Origin: an uncultured Agathobaculum sp.
GTDB taxonomy: Bacteria > Bacillota > Clostridia > Oscillospirales > Butyricicoccaceae
Length of the DNA stretch: 64,000 nt
NCBI GenBank assembly: GCA_944384725.1
Contig: CALWUJ010000001.1
Location: 1 to 64,000 of the forward strand
Reading direction: 5' to 3'
Made by a program: the position numbers and the translations under genes. Of this stretch, positions 1 through 9,161 are shown piece after piece (positions within the stretch are counted from its first letter, which is position 1; every line of letters begins with the position of its first letter). Below the pieces are notes generated by a model that was given only the letters and a program-made list of their open reading frames with translations, was not told the DNA's origin and made no database searches.

Positions 1-434
1 TCTTTATTTAATTGCGTTGGATTTTCCAACGTAGGTTTTTCCAACGTTGGATTATCCAATGTTGGATTTTCCAATGTAGGTAAATCCGATATAGGCGGCT
101 GTTCGCCGCTGGTAGCTGCTTCCGGCTCTCGCGGCTGCGGCTGCTCATATATGACATAATCCGCGCCCCGCAAGCGTCCTTTCTCGTCGCGCTCCCGGCT
201 GCGGACGATATACCCGGCTTTTTCGAGTTCCTTTACCGCTTCGCGGATTGCGTCGATCTTTTCCCGGTTGATATGGGATAAGCCCGCAAGGGTATAATCC
301 CAATCCTCCGGCAAGGACAACATTTGCGAAAGCAAGCCTTTTGCCTTTAAGGTGAGTTCCTTGTTTCGCAAGTGGTGGTTGCTCATAACGGTATATCCCG
401 TATTGCGTTCCACTCTGAAAACTGCCATTTTCAT
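1..434 (-). CDS. Replication-initiator-like HTH protein of an integrative element (partial)
   Basis: The gene runs off the left edge, so only the first 144 codons are present. The start ATG (434..432) follows a GAGAGGAAGTG ribosome site on the minus strand. The visible protein begins MKMAVFRVERNTGYTVMSNH and continues with a winged-helix region (about residues 20-90) containing KAKGLLSQML and a TLAGLSHINREKIDAIREAV helix pair, as in the RepA-N-terminal/DUF6017-type proteins carried by clostridial plasmids and ICEs. From about residue 115 it changes to a repetitive PTLEN linker that commonly precedes the C-terminal domain in this family. It lies downstream of the small Cys-rich gene at 556-774 and is read in the same direction, so the two probably share a transcript. 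A role in element replication or its control is inferred from family resemblance only. Confidence 0.7.
   Translation of the reverse strand, partial: MKMAVFRVERNTGYTVMSNHHLRNKELTLKAKGLLSQMLSLPEDWDYTLAGLSHINREKIDAIREAVKELEKAGYIVRSRERDEKGRLRGADYVIYEQPQPREPEAATSGEQPPISDLPTLENPTLDNPTLEKPTLENPTQLNK
16..90. repeat. Five tandem 15-bp units encoding PTLEN-like linker
   Basis: Units start at 16, 31, 46, 61 and 76; the most typical is GTTGGATTTTCCAAT. Read on the minus strand they encode successive PTLEN, PTLDN, PTLEK and PTLEN pentapeptides plus a diverged copy. Each unit is itself partly palindromic (TTGGA...TCCAA). The length is a multiple of three, so copy-number change would keep the host gene in frame. 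Confidence 0.85.
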
Positions 435-555
435 CACTTCCTCTCTTGGTCTGCGTGGAATATTAGAAAGCCGTTTTCGGCTGTTTTGGTATTGCAATAT
501 GCCCTTTGCCGTTTTCGCGTCTGCAAAGCCGCATGGCGTAAGGCTTTTTACCCGT

Positions 556-774
556 CTATTTGTCCATGCTGGCGGGCGTTTTCCGCGTCCTCTTGCCGGG
601 GCAGTAGGGACACTCTTTGAAAACGCAAAACTCATATTTCCATTGTGGGCGGTAGAAACGGCAAGTGCCGCAATCTTCATCATCTCCGGCACAACCGGAT
701 TGATAGCGGTCAAATCCCGGCTTCTGCTGCATGAGCAGTTCAAACGCCCGCTGCTTGCCCTTTGTGAAATACAT
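556..774 (-). CDS. Small Cys-rich element-borne protein (72 aa), function unknown
   Basis: The start ATG at 774..772 is chosen because AGGAAAGGAGG lies just upstream on the minus strand; a longer upstream reading frame passes through two hairpins and has no ribosome site. The 72-residue product starts MYFTKGKQRAFELLMQQ and has a Cys pattern CGTC (residues 35-38), C50, C55 and C58, suggesting a small zinc-binding fold. Similar small proteins sit directly upstream of the HTH initiator-like gene in Tn1549-like clostridial elements, which matches the arrangement here. No specific function can be assigned. Confidence 0.6.
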   Translation of the reverse strand: MYFTKGKQRAFELLMQQKPGFDRYQSGCAGDDEDCGTCRFYRPQWKYEFCVFKECPYCPGKRTRKTPASMDK

Positions 775-803
775 TCCGGCTGTACCTCCTTTCCTGCGGG
801 CAT

Positions 804-880
804 AAAAAAACGCCACAACTTCTTTGAAGCTGCGGCGTAGTATGCAGAAAGGGACGCTATCTCTCGATAACGTCCCTTTT
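804..880 (-). promoter_or_regulatory. Two stem-loops in the leader of the Cys-rich gene (possible attenuator)
   Basis: On the minus strand, stem-loop 1 pairs 876-866 with 861-851 (GGGACGTTATC with GATAGCGTCCC, loop GAGA). Stem-loop 2 pairs 837-826 with 822-811 and is followed by seven T (810-804), the form of an intrinsic terminator. Both lie between the element's outer end and the first gene, and an open frame (starting GTG AAT AAC near 894) reads through them. Hairpin 1 is also followed by TTTT on the plus strand. A leader attenuator is inferred. Confidence 0.5.
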
Positions 881-997
881 GCTTGGTTATTCACTTGTAA
901 CCTGTTTGCCCGCTGTCCATAAACGCGATGATTTAAGGGCTTTTGCTTGTTTTCTTATCTCACCGCGCTTAAACCGTGGGATTTTTCATTGCAGAAA

Positions 998-2980
998 TTA
1001 TTTCTGATCGTCCGAATGAATGAACGCGGCCTTTTCTTCCTCGTCCGACTCGTCTGCGTCAGTGGCTTCAGCAGCGCTTTCCGGCGCCTTGCCAACATTC
1101 GCATCCAGTTCTTCCTTCAGTTCGGTCATCAAATCCTCGCCAACAACCTTATCCGGTACAACTTCGCCATTGAATACCTTGACAAAGGTCTCACCGTCCA
1201 TGGTTTCGTTGCGGATCAGATACTCTGCTACGTTGGTCATCTGCTCCATGTGCTCACTCAGCAGCTTCTTACAGGCTCGATACGCCTCTTCGATGATACG
1301 ATGGATCTCATCATCAATCTCCGCTGCCTTGACCTCGGAATAGCCCTTGCCCGCCGCAAAGTCGCGGCCAAGGAAAATCTCTCCGCTGTCCGAACCGTAG
1401 TCGATCGGACCAAGTTTCTCGCTCATACCGTAGCTGGTGACCATCGCACGGGCCATCTGCGTGGCCTGCTTGATGTCGCCGTATGCGCCGGTCGAGATAT
1501 CCTCCATCGTCAGCTGCTCAGCTACGCGGCCGCCCAAGCAGACGATGATGTATTCCTCCATATACTTCTTGGTGCGATACGCCTGATCCTCCTCCGGCAG
1601 CGGCATGGTAAAGCCGCCTGCACCGGAAGAACGCGGAATGATCGTAACATGATGCACAGGGTCTTGCGTCGGCAGCACATGGAAGCAGATCGCATGACCA
1701 GCTTCATGGTACGCCGTCAGACGCTTATCCTTATCGGTGATGATGTGGCTCTTCTTTTCGACACCCATGACCACCTTAAGCAGGGATTCTTCGATCTCTT
1801 CCTGCGAAATCAGCTTCTTGTTACGGCGCGCCGCCAAGAGCGCAGCTTCGTTGAGCAGGTTTTCCAGATCCGCGCCGGTGAAGCCCGCCGTGGTCTTGGC
1901 GATATCCGCGAACTTAACATCCGGATCAAACTGCTTATTGCGCGCATGCACCTTGAGGATTGCCTCACGGCCCTTTACGTCTGGTGCGCCGACATAAACC
2001 TGACGGTCAAAGCGGCCCGGACGCAGCAGCGCGTTATCCAGAATATCCTTACGGTTGGTTGCCGCAATGACGATAACGCCCTCGTTTGCGCCAAAACCGT
2101 CCATCTCGACAAGCAGCTGGTTGAGCGTCTGCTCGCGCTCGTCGTGTCCGCCGCCGAGACCCGCGCCACGCTGACGGCCGACCGCGTCGATCTCGTCGAT
2201 GAACACGATTGCCGGCGCGTTTTTCTTCGCCTGCTCAAACAGGTCACGCACACGCGATGCGCCGACACCGACATACAGTTCGACGAAATCCGAACCGGAA
2301 ATCGACAGGAACGGTACGCCCGCCTCGCCTGCGACCGCACGCGCAATCAGGGTTTTACCGGTGCCCGGAGGGCCGACCAGCAGCACACCCTTGGGGATGC
2401 GCGCACCGATCTGCACGAACTTCTGTGGGTTCTTGAGGAACTCAACAATCTCCTGCAGCTCCGCTTTTTCTTCGTCCGCACCGGCAACATCGTTAAACGT
2501 CACCTTGCGCTTATCATCCTGCGCCAGCCGTGCGCGCGCCTTGCCAAACTGCATCGGGCCTGCGCCGCCGCCGGACTGCTTGTTCATCATGAAGTACCAG
2601 AATGCGCCAAGCAGTACGATCAGGATGATATACGGCAGGAACTGCGCCCACCACGGGATGGTAGTGGTTACATAATCGACTTCTTTGAGCGTACCGTCAT
2701 CCATCTGTTCCTTGATGGTATCGCCCAGCTGATCCCAGAAAATACTCCATGAGCCGCTCAGATCATAGCTGACCACGCGGTTGCCTTCCTTCAGGCGCAT
2801 GGTAATAACCGAATCGTCCACCTTGTATTCCTCTACCTTACCTTCGGTAAAGTAGGTATACACATCATAATAGGTAACCGGTTCAGTCTGCTGGGTCTGG
2901 CTGATCACATAACTGACGCCCGCCAGAAGGAACACCAGAATGATGAGATAAAGGCCAAAGCCTTTCATTTTGCCTTTCAA
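998..2980 (-). CDS. ftsH: ATP-dependent zinc metalloprotease FtsH
   Basis: Membrane-anchored AAA+ protease that extracts and degrades membrane and regulatory proteins. The 660-residue product has the usual layout: membrane segment at about 8-27, an extracytoplasmic domain, a second membrane segment at about 111-132, then an AAA domain with Walker A GPPGTGKT (203-210), Walker B VFIDEID (259-265) and SRH residues near 310-325, and an M41 peptidase domain with HEAGH (425-429). The C-terminal tail is acidic ([12 protein letters not shown]). It is the last gene of the dnaB-tilS-hpt-ftsH run; hpt ends 30 bp upstream of the ftsH start. Length and motifs fit the family fully. Confidence 0.98.
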   Translation of the reverse strand: MKGKMKGFGLYLIILVFLLAGVSYVISQTQQTEPVTYYDVYTYFTEGKVEEYKVDDSVITMRLKEGNRVVSYDLSGSWSIFWDQLGDTIKEQMDDGTLKEVDYVTTTIPWWAQFLPYIILIVLLGAFWYFMMNKQSGGGAGPMQFGKARARLAQDDKRKVTFNDVAGADEEKAELQEIVEFLKNPQKFVQIGARIPKGVLLVGPPGTGKTLIARAVAGEAGVPFLSISGSDFVELYVGVGASRVRDLFEQAKKNAPAIVFIDEIDAVGRQRGAGLGGGHDEREQTLNQLLVEMDGFGANEGVIVIAATNRKDILDNALLRPGRFDRQVYVGAPDVKGREAILKVHARNKQFDPDVKFADIAKTTAGFTGADLENLLNEAALLAARRNKKLISQEEIEESLLKVVMGVEKKSHIITDKDKRLTAYHEAGHAICFHVLPTQDPVHHVTIIPRSSGAGGFTMPLPEEDQAYRTKKYMEEYIIVCLGGRVAEQLTMEDISTGAYGDIKQATQMARAMVTSYGMSEKLGPIDYGSDSGEIFLGRDFAAGKGYSEVKAAEIDDEIHRIIEEAYRACKKLLSEHMEQMTNVAEYLIRNETMDGETFVKVFNGEVVPDKVVGEDLMTELKEELDANVGKAPESAAEATDADESDEEEKAAFIHSDDQK

Positions 2981-3010
2981 ATTGGTTTGACACCTCTTCC
3001 TTGTTGATAT

Positions 3011-3565
3011 TTACTCGCCGCCGTAAACACTCGGCTTCAAAATGCCGATATACGGCAAATTGCGGTATCTTTCTGCATAATCCAGACCGTAACCGACCAC
3101 AAACTCATCCGGAATCTCAAACCCCAGATAGTCGACCGGCACATCCACCTTATGACGCGCAGGCTTGGACAGGAGCGTGCACAGGCGGATAGACTTCGCG
3201 CCGCGCGCTTTGAGCACCTGCATCAGATAGCTGAGCGTCACGCCGGAGTCCAGAATATCCTCCACAATCAGCAGGTCGCGCCCGTCGATCGGCTGCTCGA
3301 TATCCTTGATGATCTGCACCTCGCCCGAGGTTTTGGTTCCCTTGCCATAGCTAGATACGACCATAAAATCCACGTTGCAGGGCGTGTCGATCTTACGCGT
3401 CAGGTCCGCCATAAACACATAGGAGCCCTTGAGCACACTGACAATCAGCGGGTTTTTATCCCGATAATCCTCCGTGATGCGTGCGCCCATTTCCGCGACC
3501 TTATCCGCCAGTTGCTGCTCAGTAAAATAGATTTCCTTGATATCGTCCCGCATATTATATGCCAT
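3011..3565 (-). CDS. hpt: Hypoxanthine phosphoribosyltransferase
   Basis: Purine salvage enzyme converting hypoxanthine or guanine and PRPP to IMP or GMP. The 184-residue protein carries the PRPP-binding loop VEDILDSGVTL (101-111) and VLKGSYVF (44-51), both diagnostic of the type I PRTase HPRT branch. It starts 3 bp after the tilS stop, and the tilS-hpt-ftsH order is the standard one in Firmicutes. Translation is probably coupled to tilS. Confidence 0.97.
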   Translation of the reverse strand: MAYNMRDDIKEIYFTEQQLADKVAEMGARITEDYRDKNPLIVSVLKGSYVFMADLTRKIDTPCNVDFMVVSSYGKGTKTSGEVQIIKDIEQPIDGRDLLIVEDILDSGVTLSYLMQVLKARGAKSIRLCTLLSKPARHKVDVPVDYLGFEIPDEFVVGYGLDYAERYRNLPYIGILKPSVYGGE

Positions 3566-3568
3566 TTT

Positions 3569-4906
3569 TCAATACCCCTCTATTTTTATTTGCATCCGCG
3601 CGCCTCCCTGCGGAGAACGCGAACAATCCATGCCTATATCCTGCACTGCGATCACGCCGGTTTTGTCTGCTATGACCGCCAGCCCATCCCGCTTGCAGAG
3701 TGGAATTTTCCGGTCGATCAGCAGCTTTTTGAGTGTCCGACTGCCGCCTGTTTCCGTCAGACGGATCCGGTCGCCCACCTTGCGTGTGCGAACGCACAAT
3801 GATACGAAATCTATTGTACCACAATCCACGCAAAAAGTATTGAATGATTTGTAAAAAACTTCGTTTTTTTCTAAGACATGCACTGAAACCCGCACGCTGC
3901 CGTTCCACAGTGTCTGCTCGGACGGAACAACAAGCGGCACTGCAAGCCGTATCGGCTGCTCTCCCTCCCGCACAAACCGCAGCGCACTGTATTCGCGCCG
4001 CGCGGTAAATCCATGCGGCAAATCACAGCTGGCAGACGGCTTTTTGCTTTCCAGCAGCTGTTCCAATGCAAAAATATGCTGCGCAGTCAGATCCCGCAGC
4101 GGCATGCCGTCCTGTGCGAGCAGCCGCCGCAGCGCACGCGTGCGCACTGCGGGATGCACCTGCCGCAGGGGAGCAATCTCCCATGCACCGTCGGGTCGCG
4201 CCGCCTGTGCCATGCACGCCTGCACCAATCCATCCAGACAGTCCTCATCCTGCCGCAGCAGGTCACCCAGCCGCGCCGCAGCCTGCGCCGCCGACGGCTG
4301 AATCTCCCGCAGCGCGGGCACGACCGTATGTCGGATGCGGTTGCGGGTGTAAGCGTCGTCCGCATTCGTGCTGTCGGTGACATAATCCTGCCCAATTGAC
4401 GCAAGATATTCCTCGACCTGCACGCGTTCCACCCGCAGCAGCGGGCGGATGATCCGCCCGCGCACGGGCGGGATGCCCGCCAGCCCTTTCGGGCCAGTGC
4501 CGCGCACCAGATGGAACAGAACGGTCTCCAGATTGTCATCTGCGGTATGCGCGGTAGCGATCTTCATGCCCTGTGCAGCGTCTTGCAGCCGCGCATAGCG
4601 CATGCGGCGGGCGGTTTCCTCCACGCCATTTCCTTGCTCCCGTGCCGCCGCAGCGACATCTACACGTTCGACCGTTAATTCAACACCCAATCGTGCACAC
4701 AGTGCCCGGCAGAATGCTTCGTCCCGATCAGACTCCGCGCCACGCAGACAATGGTTCAAATGAAACGCCTGCACTGGATATCCCAGCGCCCGCAATGCAT
4801 GCAGCAGCGCCACAGAATCCGCACCGCCCGAAAGGGCGACCAGCACTGGTTCGCCCGACCGCAGCATATCATATGCCGCAATGGTCTGCTTTACCTGTTC
4901 CACCAT
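3569..4906 (-). CDS. tilS: tRNA(Ile)-lysidine synthase TilS
   Basis: ATP-dependent enzyme that makes lysidine at position 34 of the CAU-anticodon tRNA-Ile, changing its decoding to AUA. The N-terminal PP-loop SGGADS is at residues 26-31 of the chosen product, and the C-terminal TilS domain (KVGDRIRL, TLKKLLIDRKIP) is intact. The ATG at 4906 is preferred over the ATG at 4921 because a GGAG lies about 9 nt upstream of it. It begins 5 bp after the dnaB stop. The reading frame stays open far upstream, antisense-like through dnaB, but that part is not protein-like. Predicted length is 445 aa, normal for the family. Confidence 0.95.
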   Translation of the reverse strand: MVEQVKQTIAAYDMLRSGEPVLVALSGGADSVALLHALRALGYPVQAFHLNHCLRGAESDRDEAFCRALCARLGVELTVERVDVAAAAREQGNGVEETARRMRYARLQDAAQGMKIATAHTADDNLETVLFHLVRGTGPKGLAGIPPVRGRIIRPLLRVERVQVEEYLASIGQDYVTDSTNADDAYTRNRIRHTVVPALREIQPSAAQAAARLGDLLRQDEDCLDGLVQACMAQAARPDGAWEIAPLRQVHPAVRTRALRRLLAQDGMPLRDLTAQHIFALEQLLESKKPSASCDLPHGFTARREYSALRFVREGEQPIRLAVPLVVPSEQTLWNGSVRVSVHVLEKNEVFYKSFNTFCVDCGTIDFVSLCVRTRKVGDRIRLTETGGSRTLKKLLIDRKIPLCKRDGLAVIADKTGVIAVQDIGMDCSRSPQGGARMQIKIEGY

Positions 4907-4910
4907 GGCC

Positions 4911-6275
4911 TCAGTCTCCATGGATGCGATCCGGGTTGGAGAAGGTAGTATATTGACCAACCCACTGCAATTCGATCGTTCCCGTCGCACCATGACGGTT
5001 TTTTGCAATGATGATTTCCGCGATGTTCTTGTTTTCGCTCTCATCATCATAATAATCATCTCGATAGATGAACATGACGATATCCGCGTCCTGCTCAATG
5101 GCGCCGGATTCACGCAGGTCGGACAGCATCGGCCGTTTATCCGAGCGCTGCTCGGACGCACGCGACAGCTGCGACAGGCAGACAACCGGTACGTTGAGCT
5201 CTTTCGCCATGATCTTGAGCGAACGCGAGATCTCCGCGACCTCCTGCACACGGTTGTCCTTGTGCCGCCCGCCGACATGCATCAGCTGCAAGTAGTCAAT
5301 GACGATGAGGCCCAACTCCTCGCCCAGACGACGGCATTTTGCTTTGATTTCTGCAACCGTGATCGCAGGATTATCGTCCACATAAATGTTCAGTCTGGCC
5401 AGTACGCCCGATGCACGGGCGATCTTTACCCAGTCCTCTTCATCCAGATTACCGGTTTTGAGTTTCTGGGACTCGATAAGCGCTTCGCTGGACAAAAAGC
5501 GGCTGGCAAGCTGCTCCTTGCCCATCTCAAGCTGGAACACGCACACACCCGTCCCCTTTTTGTAGCCGCGCGGCTTGTCTTTCACACTCGCCTTGGCAGC
5601 ATTGAGTGCAACATTAAGCGCAAACGCCGTCTTACCCATACCGGGACGCGCCGCAATCAGGATCAGGTCAGACTTGTTCAGACCGGTCAGTGCGGTGTCC
5701 AGCGCATGGAATCCGGTCGACATACCCGGAATGTCGCTGTCCGACTTGGCGCGCTCGTCCAGTTCGGTATACAGGTCGGCAATGACCTCGCTGAGTTTGG
5801 ACAAACCCTTGATTTCACGTCCCTGCCGGATGCTGTAAATCCGCTGTTCCGCCAGTTCCGCAATGCTGGATGCTTCGCCGCGCGCCTCCAGCGCGTTCTG
5901 CTGAATCTCGCTGCCTGCATCGGCCAGCTGTCGCAGCAGACTTTTGTCGCGCACGATGCGCACATATTCGTTTACATTGCGCGCGCCCGGTGTGACCTCC
6001 ATCAGCTGGAATAGATATGCACGGCCGCCCGCTTCGTCATAATAACCCATGCGCGTGAGCATATCGAGCACCGTGACCGGGTCGATGCGCTGCGCACCGT
6101 TGAACATGGAATAGATGGTCTCAAAGATGCGCTTGTTTTCATCGGCATAAAAGTCGTCCGCGCGCACCTGCTCGATCACCTCAGGGATGCAGTTCGGGTC
6201 AACCAGCATCGCACCCAAAAGCGACTGCTCCGCTGTCAGGTCCTGCGGCACCTGCCGCATCAAAAGCTCATCCAA
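4911..6275 (-). CDS. dnaB: Replicative DNA helicase DnaB (DnaC of Bacillus)
   Basis: Hexameric fork helicase. The N-terminal domain starts QDLTAEQSLLGAML, and the RecA-like domain has Walker A ARPGMGKT at about 209-216, with IVIDYLQLM and NRHGATG further on. I chose a TTG start at 6275 because AAAGGTGG stands 6 nt upstream; the longer frame to 6347 would add 24 residues that read through hairpins and have no ribosome site. The resulting 454 aa matches the family. It is followed closely by tilS and preceded by rplI, a conserved Firmicutes order. Confidence 0.95.
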   Translation of the reverse strand: MDELLMRQVPQDLTAEQSLLGAMLVDPNCIPEVIEQVRADDFYADENKRIFETIYSMFNGAQRIDPVTVLDMLTRMGYYDEAGGRAYLFQLMEVTPGARNVNEYVRIVRDKSLLRQLADAGSEIQQNALEARGEASSIAELAEQRIYSIRQGREIKGLSKLSEVIADLYTELDERAKSDSDIPGMSTGFHALDTALTGLNKSDLILIAARPGMGKTAFALNVALNAAKASVKDKPRGYKKGTGVCVFQLEMGKEQLASRFLSSEALIESQKLKTGNLDEEDWVKIARASGVLARLNIYVDDNPAITVAEIKAKCRRLGEELGLIVIDYLQLMHVGGRHKDNRVQEVAEISRSLKIMAKELNVPVVCLSQLSRASEQRSDKRPMLSDLRESGAIEQDADIVMFIYRDDYYDDESENKNIAEIIIAKNRHGATGTIELQWVGQYTTFSNPDRIHGD

Positions 6276-6308
6276 AACCGCACCACCTTTCTTTGAAAAT
6301 TCGCTTTG

Positions 6309-6517
6309 CCGCGCCCCGCGCGGTAATTTGATAGGAATTTCCTGCAAAACGGGAAATTCCGTAAAAAGTCAGGACATGCGCCTGACTTTTTACACTTCTG
6401 ACGGAGAAAAGTTTCGTATATCGGAACTTTTCTCCGTCCCGGATCCTTGTCCGCGCCTTTGCGCGGCAAGGTTCCCTCGATTGGAACAGTCTGTTCCAAT
6501 CGAAGCCGTCAGGCTTC
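6309..6517. repeat. Run of seven consecutive stem-loops between rplI and dnaB
   Basis: Inverted repeats occur back to back: 6309-6323 (CCGCGC/GCGCGG), 6334-6360 (GGAATTTCC/GGAAATTCC), 6361-6393 (13-bp stem GTAAAAAGTCAGG), 6400-6438 (14-bp stem GACGGAGAAAAGTT), 6445-6471 (CCTTG-t-CCGCGC), 6477-6503 (12-bp perfect stem TCGATTGGAACA, loop GTC) and 6502-6517 (GAAGCC/GGCTTC) overlapping the rplI stop. The stems differ in sequence, so this is not a CRISPR or a single repeated unit. None has a classical terminator U-tract, although the third carries T5 inside its arm. Possible roles are mRNA processing, stability or partial termination. Confidence 0.85.
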
Positions 6518-6955
6518 TACTACCTGCACCAGAATCTCGCCCGCGATGTCCTGATACAGCTTTGCCTTGACACGGTGCACACCGAAGGTCTTGATCGGCT
6601 CTTCCAGCACGATTTTCTGCTTGGGCACATTCAAACCGTACTGCTTATTCAGCTCCTCCGCAATTTCCTTGGAGGTTACCGCGCCGAACAAACGGCCACC
6701 GGAACCACCCTTAGCCGGCACCTTAACCGGGCTGACCTTGAGTTTTTCCGCCGCCTCGCGCGCCGCCTGCTGCTCGAGCGCAATCTTGCGCGCATGCGCC
6801 TCGTCCTGCGCCTTCTTGACGTTCAGATTATCCGCCGTTGCAGGCTCTGCCAGTCCGCGCGGCATAAGAAAATTGCGGCCATAGCCCTCGCTGACCTCGA
6901 TCAGGTCACCCTTCTTGCCCTTGCCCTTGACATCGGCTTTCAAAATAACTTTCAT
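6509..6955 (-). CDS. rplI: 50S ribosomal protein L9
   Basis: Large-subunit protein that binds 23S rRNA near the L1 stalk. The 148-residue product opens MKVILKADVKGKGKKGD, the N-terminal RNA-binding domain containing GYGRNFLMPRGLA, followed by the long connecting helix (about 41-75) and the C-terminal domain. A GGAGA site precedes the ATG. It lies between gdpP and dnaB, as in most Firmicutes. Confidence 0.98.
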   Translation of the reverse strand: MKVILKADVKGKGKKGDLIEVSEGYGRNFLMPRGLAEPATADNLNVKKAQDEAHARKIALEQQAAREAAEKLKVSPVKVPAKGGSGGRLFGAVTSKEIAEELNKQYGLNVPKQKIVLEEPIKTFGVHRVKAKLYQDIAGEILVQVVEA

Positions 6956-7008
6956 GATACTGTGTTCTCCTTTTCTGACTGTTCTATATGCGATAAAAAC
7001 CCGGCAAA

Positions 7009-9006
7009 TTATTTTTCCGCCGGTTTCTCGGTTTTCTGATCGGCAAAATAGCCGTCAATCGCCTCGGTGATCATGCGGTCCGCCTCTTCGGGGGTAGTAT
7101 TTTTCAGCTGCGCACCCGCCGCAGAGTGGTTGCCGCCGCCGCCCAGCCGCTCCATGAGCAGCTGCACATTGACCTGTCCGGATGCGCGCGCGGATACCGC
7201 CATGTCGTTGCCGCTGCGGAACGCCACCACACTTGCGCGTGTGCCGATGATGCTCAGCAGCTCGTCTGCCGCCTGTGCCGCCGCTACGCGGTCCACTTCT
7301 TCATCGGTGATGGCAAAAATGACGCCCTGCCCGCAGTCGCGCGCGGAAGAAATGAGCTTCTGCCGCTCCATATACTGCGTGAAGCTGGACTGGAACAAAT
7401 GCTTGACGTCGCTCGCCTCCGCACCTGCGCGGCGCAGATAGGCGGCTGCCTCAAAGGTACGCACACCGGTGCGCATCGAGAAGCCCTTGGTATCCAGATA
7501 AATGCCCGCGAGCATCGCTTCCGCTTCGCCCGTCAGAATACCGCTGGTCGGCACCAGATATTGCAGCAGCTCGCTGACAAGTTCGGATGCGGACGACGCA
7601 TACGGTTCATGCAGCGAAACGACCGCGTTTTCGATATAGTCCGCTGCACGGCGGTGATGGTCGATGACCGCTACCTTATTGATGGATTGCAGCAGCGCTT
7701 CGTTTTCCACATATCCCGGACGGTTGACATCCACCACGATTAGAAGCGTGTTAAAATCGCACAGGATCATCGCGTCCTCCGCGCTGATGAACACATCCTT
7801 ATACTCCGGCAACGTCTCCAACCGCTCGATCAGGTCGCTCGCCATGGTGTGCTCCCGATCAACCACGATATGCACCGGCTTGCCCTTGACGCGGGCAGCG
7901 CATACCATACCGGCCGCAGCGCCGATGGCGTCCATATCGCTGTTCCGATGCCCCATAACCAGCACCTGCGAAGAATCGCGAATAAGCTGGGAAAGCGCGT
8001 TTGCCACCACGCGGCTTTTGACCTTGGTGCGTTTCTCGACCTCCTCGGTCAGACCGCCGTAGAACTCAAAGGTATAACGGTTTTTGATAACCGCCTGATC
8101 GCCGCCACGCGACAGCGCCATGTCGATCGCCAGACCGGCATATTGATAGCACTCCGCCAGCGTTTCGCCGTCCTTGCCGATACCGATGGAAAGCGTCGCA
8201 ATGACACCTTCATGGTTCTGAATATCGCGCACATCCTGCAAAACTGCAAATTTGCGCGCGCTGAGTTTATCCAGCTCGGCATTTTCGATGATGAAAATGT
8301 ATTTGTCGCGGTCGTATTTGCGCAGCACTGCATTGCAGTCCTTGATCCAGGCAAACAGCCGCTTGTCAATGCCCGCCAGAATGGTCGATTTTTCCGAATC
8401 GGTCGCATTCTTGGTCAGTTCCTCATAGTTGTCAATTGCAATGACTGCAATCGCCGGGCGGCGAGTCTCCGCCGCGTCACGCAGCTGCACATATTCTGTG
8501 CAGTCCAGAAAATGCAGCATCATCATCTGTCCCGCATCGCTCTGCACCAAGCTGCCGAACACATGATAAGCATTCCTGCCCATCCGTAGTTCACCCGGAA
8601 ATTCATTTTTTCCTTCGATCAGCCAGCGGGTTTCAAAGGTCGGTGCAAGCTCGGTCAGACGCATATGCCGCGCGCCGGCAAACTGGCCGCTGATGTCCGC
8701 AAACGCACTATTTGCCCAGACAATCTCGCCCGTTGTCGCCAAAGCAACCACAGTCGGCAGCGGAGAGTGGGTCACAGCAGGATGGATTTCTCCGCCATCC
8801 ACCACAATGTTATCCATCAACGCCTGCATCTGCCTGCTGCATCCTTGCTCTCCATGCAGTGCAATCATGCGCAGAAGCACGCCTAAAATCAGGCCGACCA
8901 GTCCATATATCACAGAAAAATACATGCTGCCGAGCGCAAACAGAAGAAACAAAACAAAAAATACCCTGCTGCCCGACCGCAGTGCTTTTCGAGACGGCTT
9001 ATTCAA
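7009..9006 (-). CDS. gdpP: Cyclic-di-AMP phosphodiesterase GdpP (DHH-DHHA1)
   Basis: Membrane enzyme that hydrolyses c-di-AMP to pApA and so tunes potassium and cell-wall homeostasis. Order of parts: two membrane segments (about 14-50), a degenerate PAS region, a degenerate GGDEF domain, then the DHH domain with GHRNSDMDAIG (352-362) and VIDHH, and a C-terminal DHHA1 domain with GGGGNHSAAG. I chose the TTG at 9006, which follows AAAGGGGGACGAGAAG; the ATG at 9039 lies at the predicted transcription start and has no ribosome site. The family commonly has about 650-670 residues; this gives 665. Confidence 0.93.
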   Translation of the reverse strand: MNKPSRKALRSGSRVFFVLFLLFALGSMYFSVIYGLVGLILGVLLRMIALHGEQGCSRQMQALMDNIVVDGGEIHPAVTHSPLPTVVALATTGEIVWANSAFADISGQFAGARHMRLTELAPTFETRWLIEGKNEFPGELRMGRNAYHVFGSLVQSDAGQMMMLHFLDCTEYVQLRDAAETRRPAIAVIAIDNYEELTKNATDSEKSTILAGIDKRLFAWIKDCNAVLRKYDRDKYIFIIENAELDKLSARKFAVLQDVRDIQNHEGVIATLSIGIGKDGETLAECYQYAGLAIDMALSRGGDQAVIKNRYTFEFYGGLTEEVEKRTKVKSRVVANALSQLIRDSSQVLVMGHRNSDMDAIGAAAGMVCAARVKGKPVHIVVDREHTMASDLIERLETLPEYKDVFISAEDAMILCDFNTLLIVVDVNRPGYVENEALLQSINKVAVIDHHRRAADYIENAVVSLHEPYASSASELVSELLQYLVPTSGILTGEAEAMLAGIYLDTKGFSMRTGVRTFEAAAYLRRAGAEASDVKHLFQSSFTQYMERQKLISSARDCGQGVIFAITDEEVDRVAAAQAADELLSIIGTRASVVAFRSGNDMAVSARASGQVNVQLLMERLGGGGNHSAAGAQLKNTTPEEADRMITEAIDGYFADQKTEKPAEK

Positions 9007-9043
9007 CTTCTCGTCCCCCTTTCGGACGCAAAAATTCATGTTA

Positions 9044-9072
9044 ATTATACCATCGCTCCGCTATAATGTAAA
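9044..9072 (-). promoter_or_regulatory. Sigma-A promoter for gdpP-rplI-dnaB
   Basis: On the minus strand TTTACA (9072..9067) and TATAAT (9049..9044) are 17 bp apart. The predicted start near 9037-9040 supports the internal TTG start of gdpP. Confidence 0.8.
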
Positions 9073-9105
9073 CAAAAATCGTATAAAGCACTCCCCGTAC
9101 CGATA

Positions 9106-9134
9106 TTGACAGGCTTATCCCCTCAGGGTATGAT
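9106..9134 (+). promoter_or_regulatory. Sigma-A promoter for glpK
   Basis: Consensus TTGACA (9106-9111), a 17-bp spacer, then TATGAT (9129-9134). The glpK ATG is at 9162, giving a leader of about 20 nt. Confidence 0.85.
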
Positions 9135-9161
9135 TACTTTACGAAAGCGAGGCGACAAATC

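Noticed and set aside
947-2752. A 601-codon open frame on the plus strand
   Set aside because: Shadow of ftsH on the other strand.
6309-6517. Hairpin run as a CRISPR array or REP-type repeat
   Set aside because: The stems are all different in sequence, with no constant repeat and no equal spacers.
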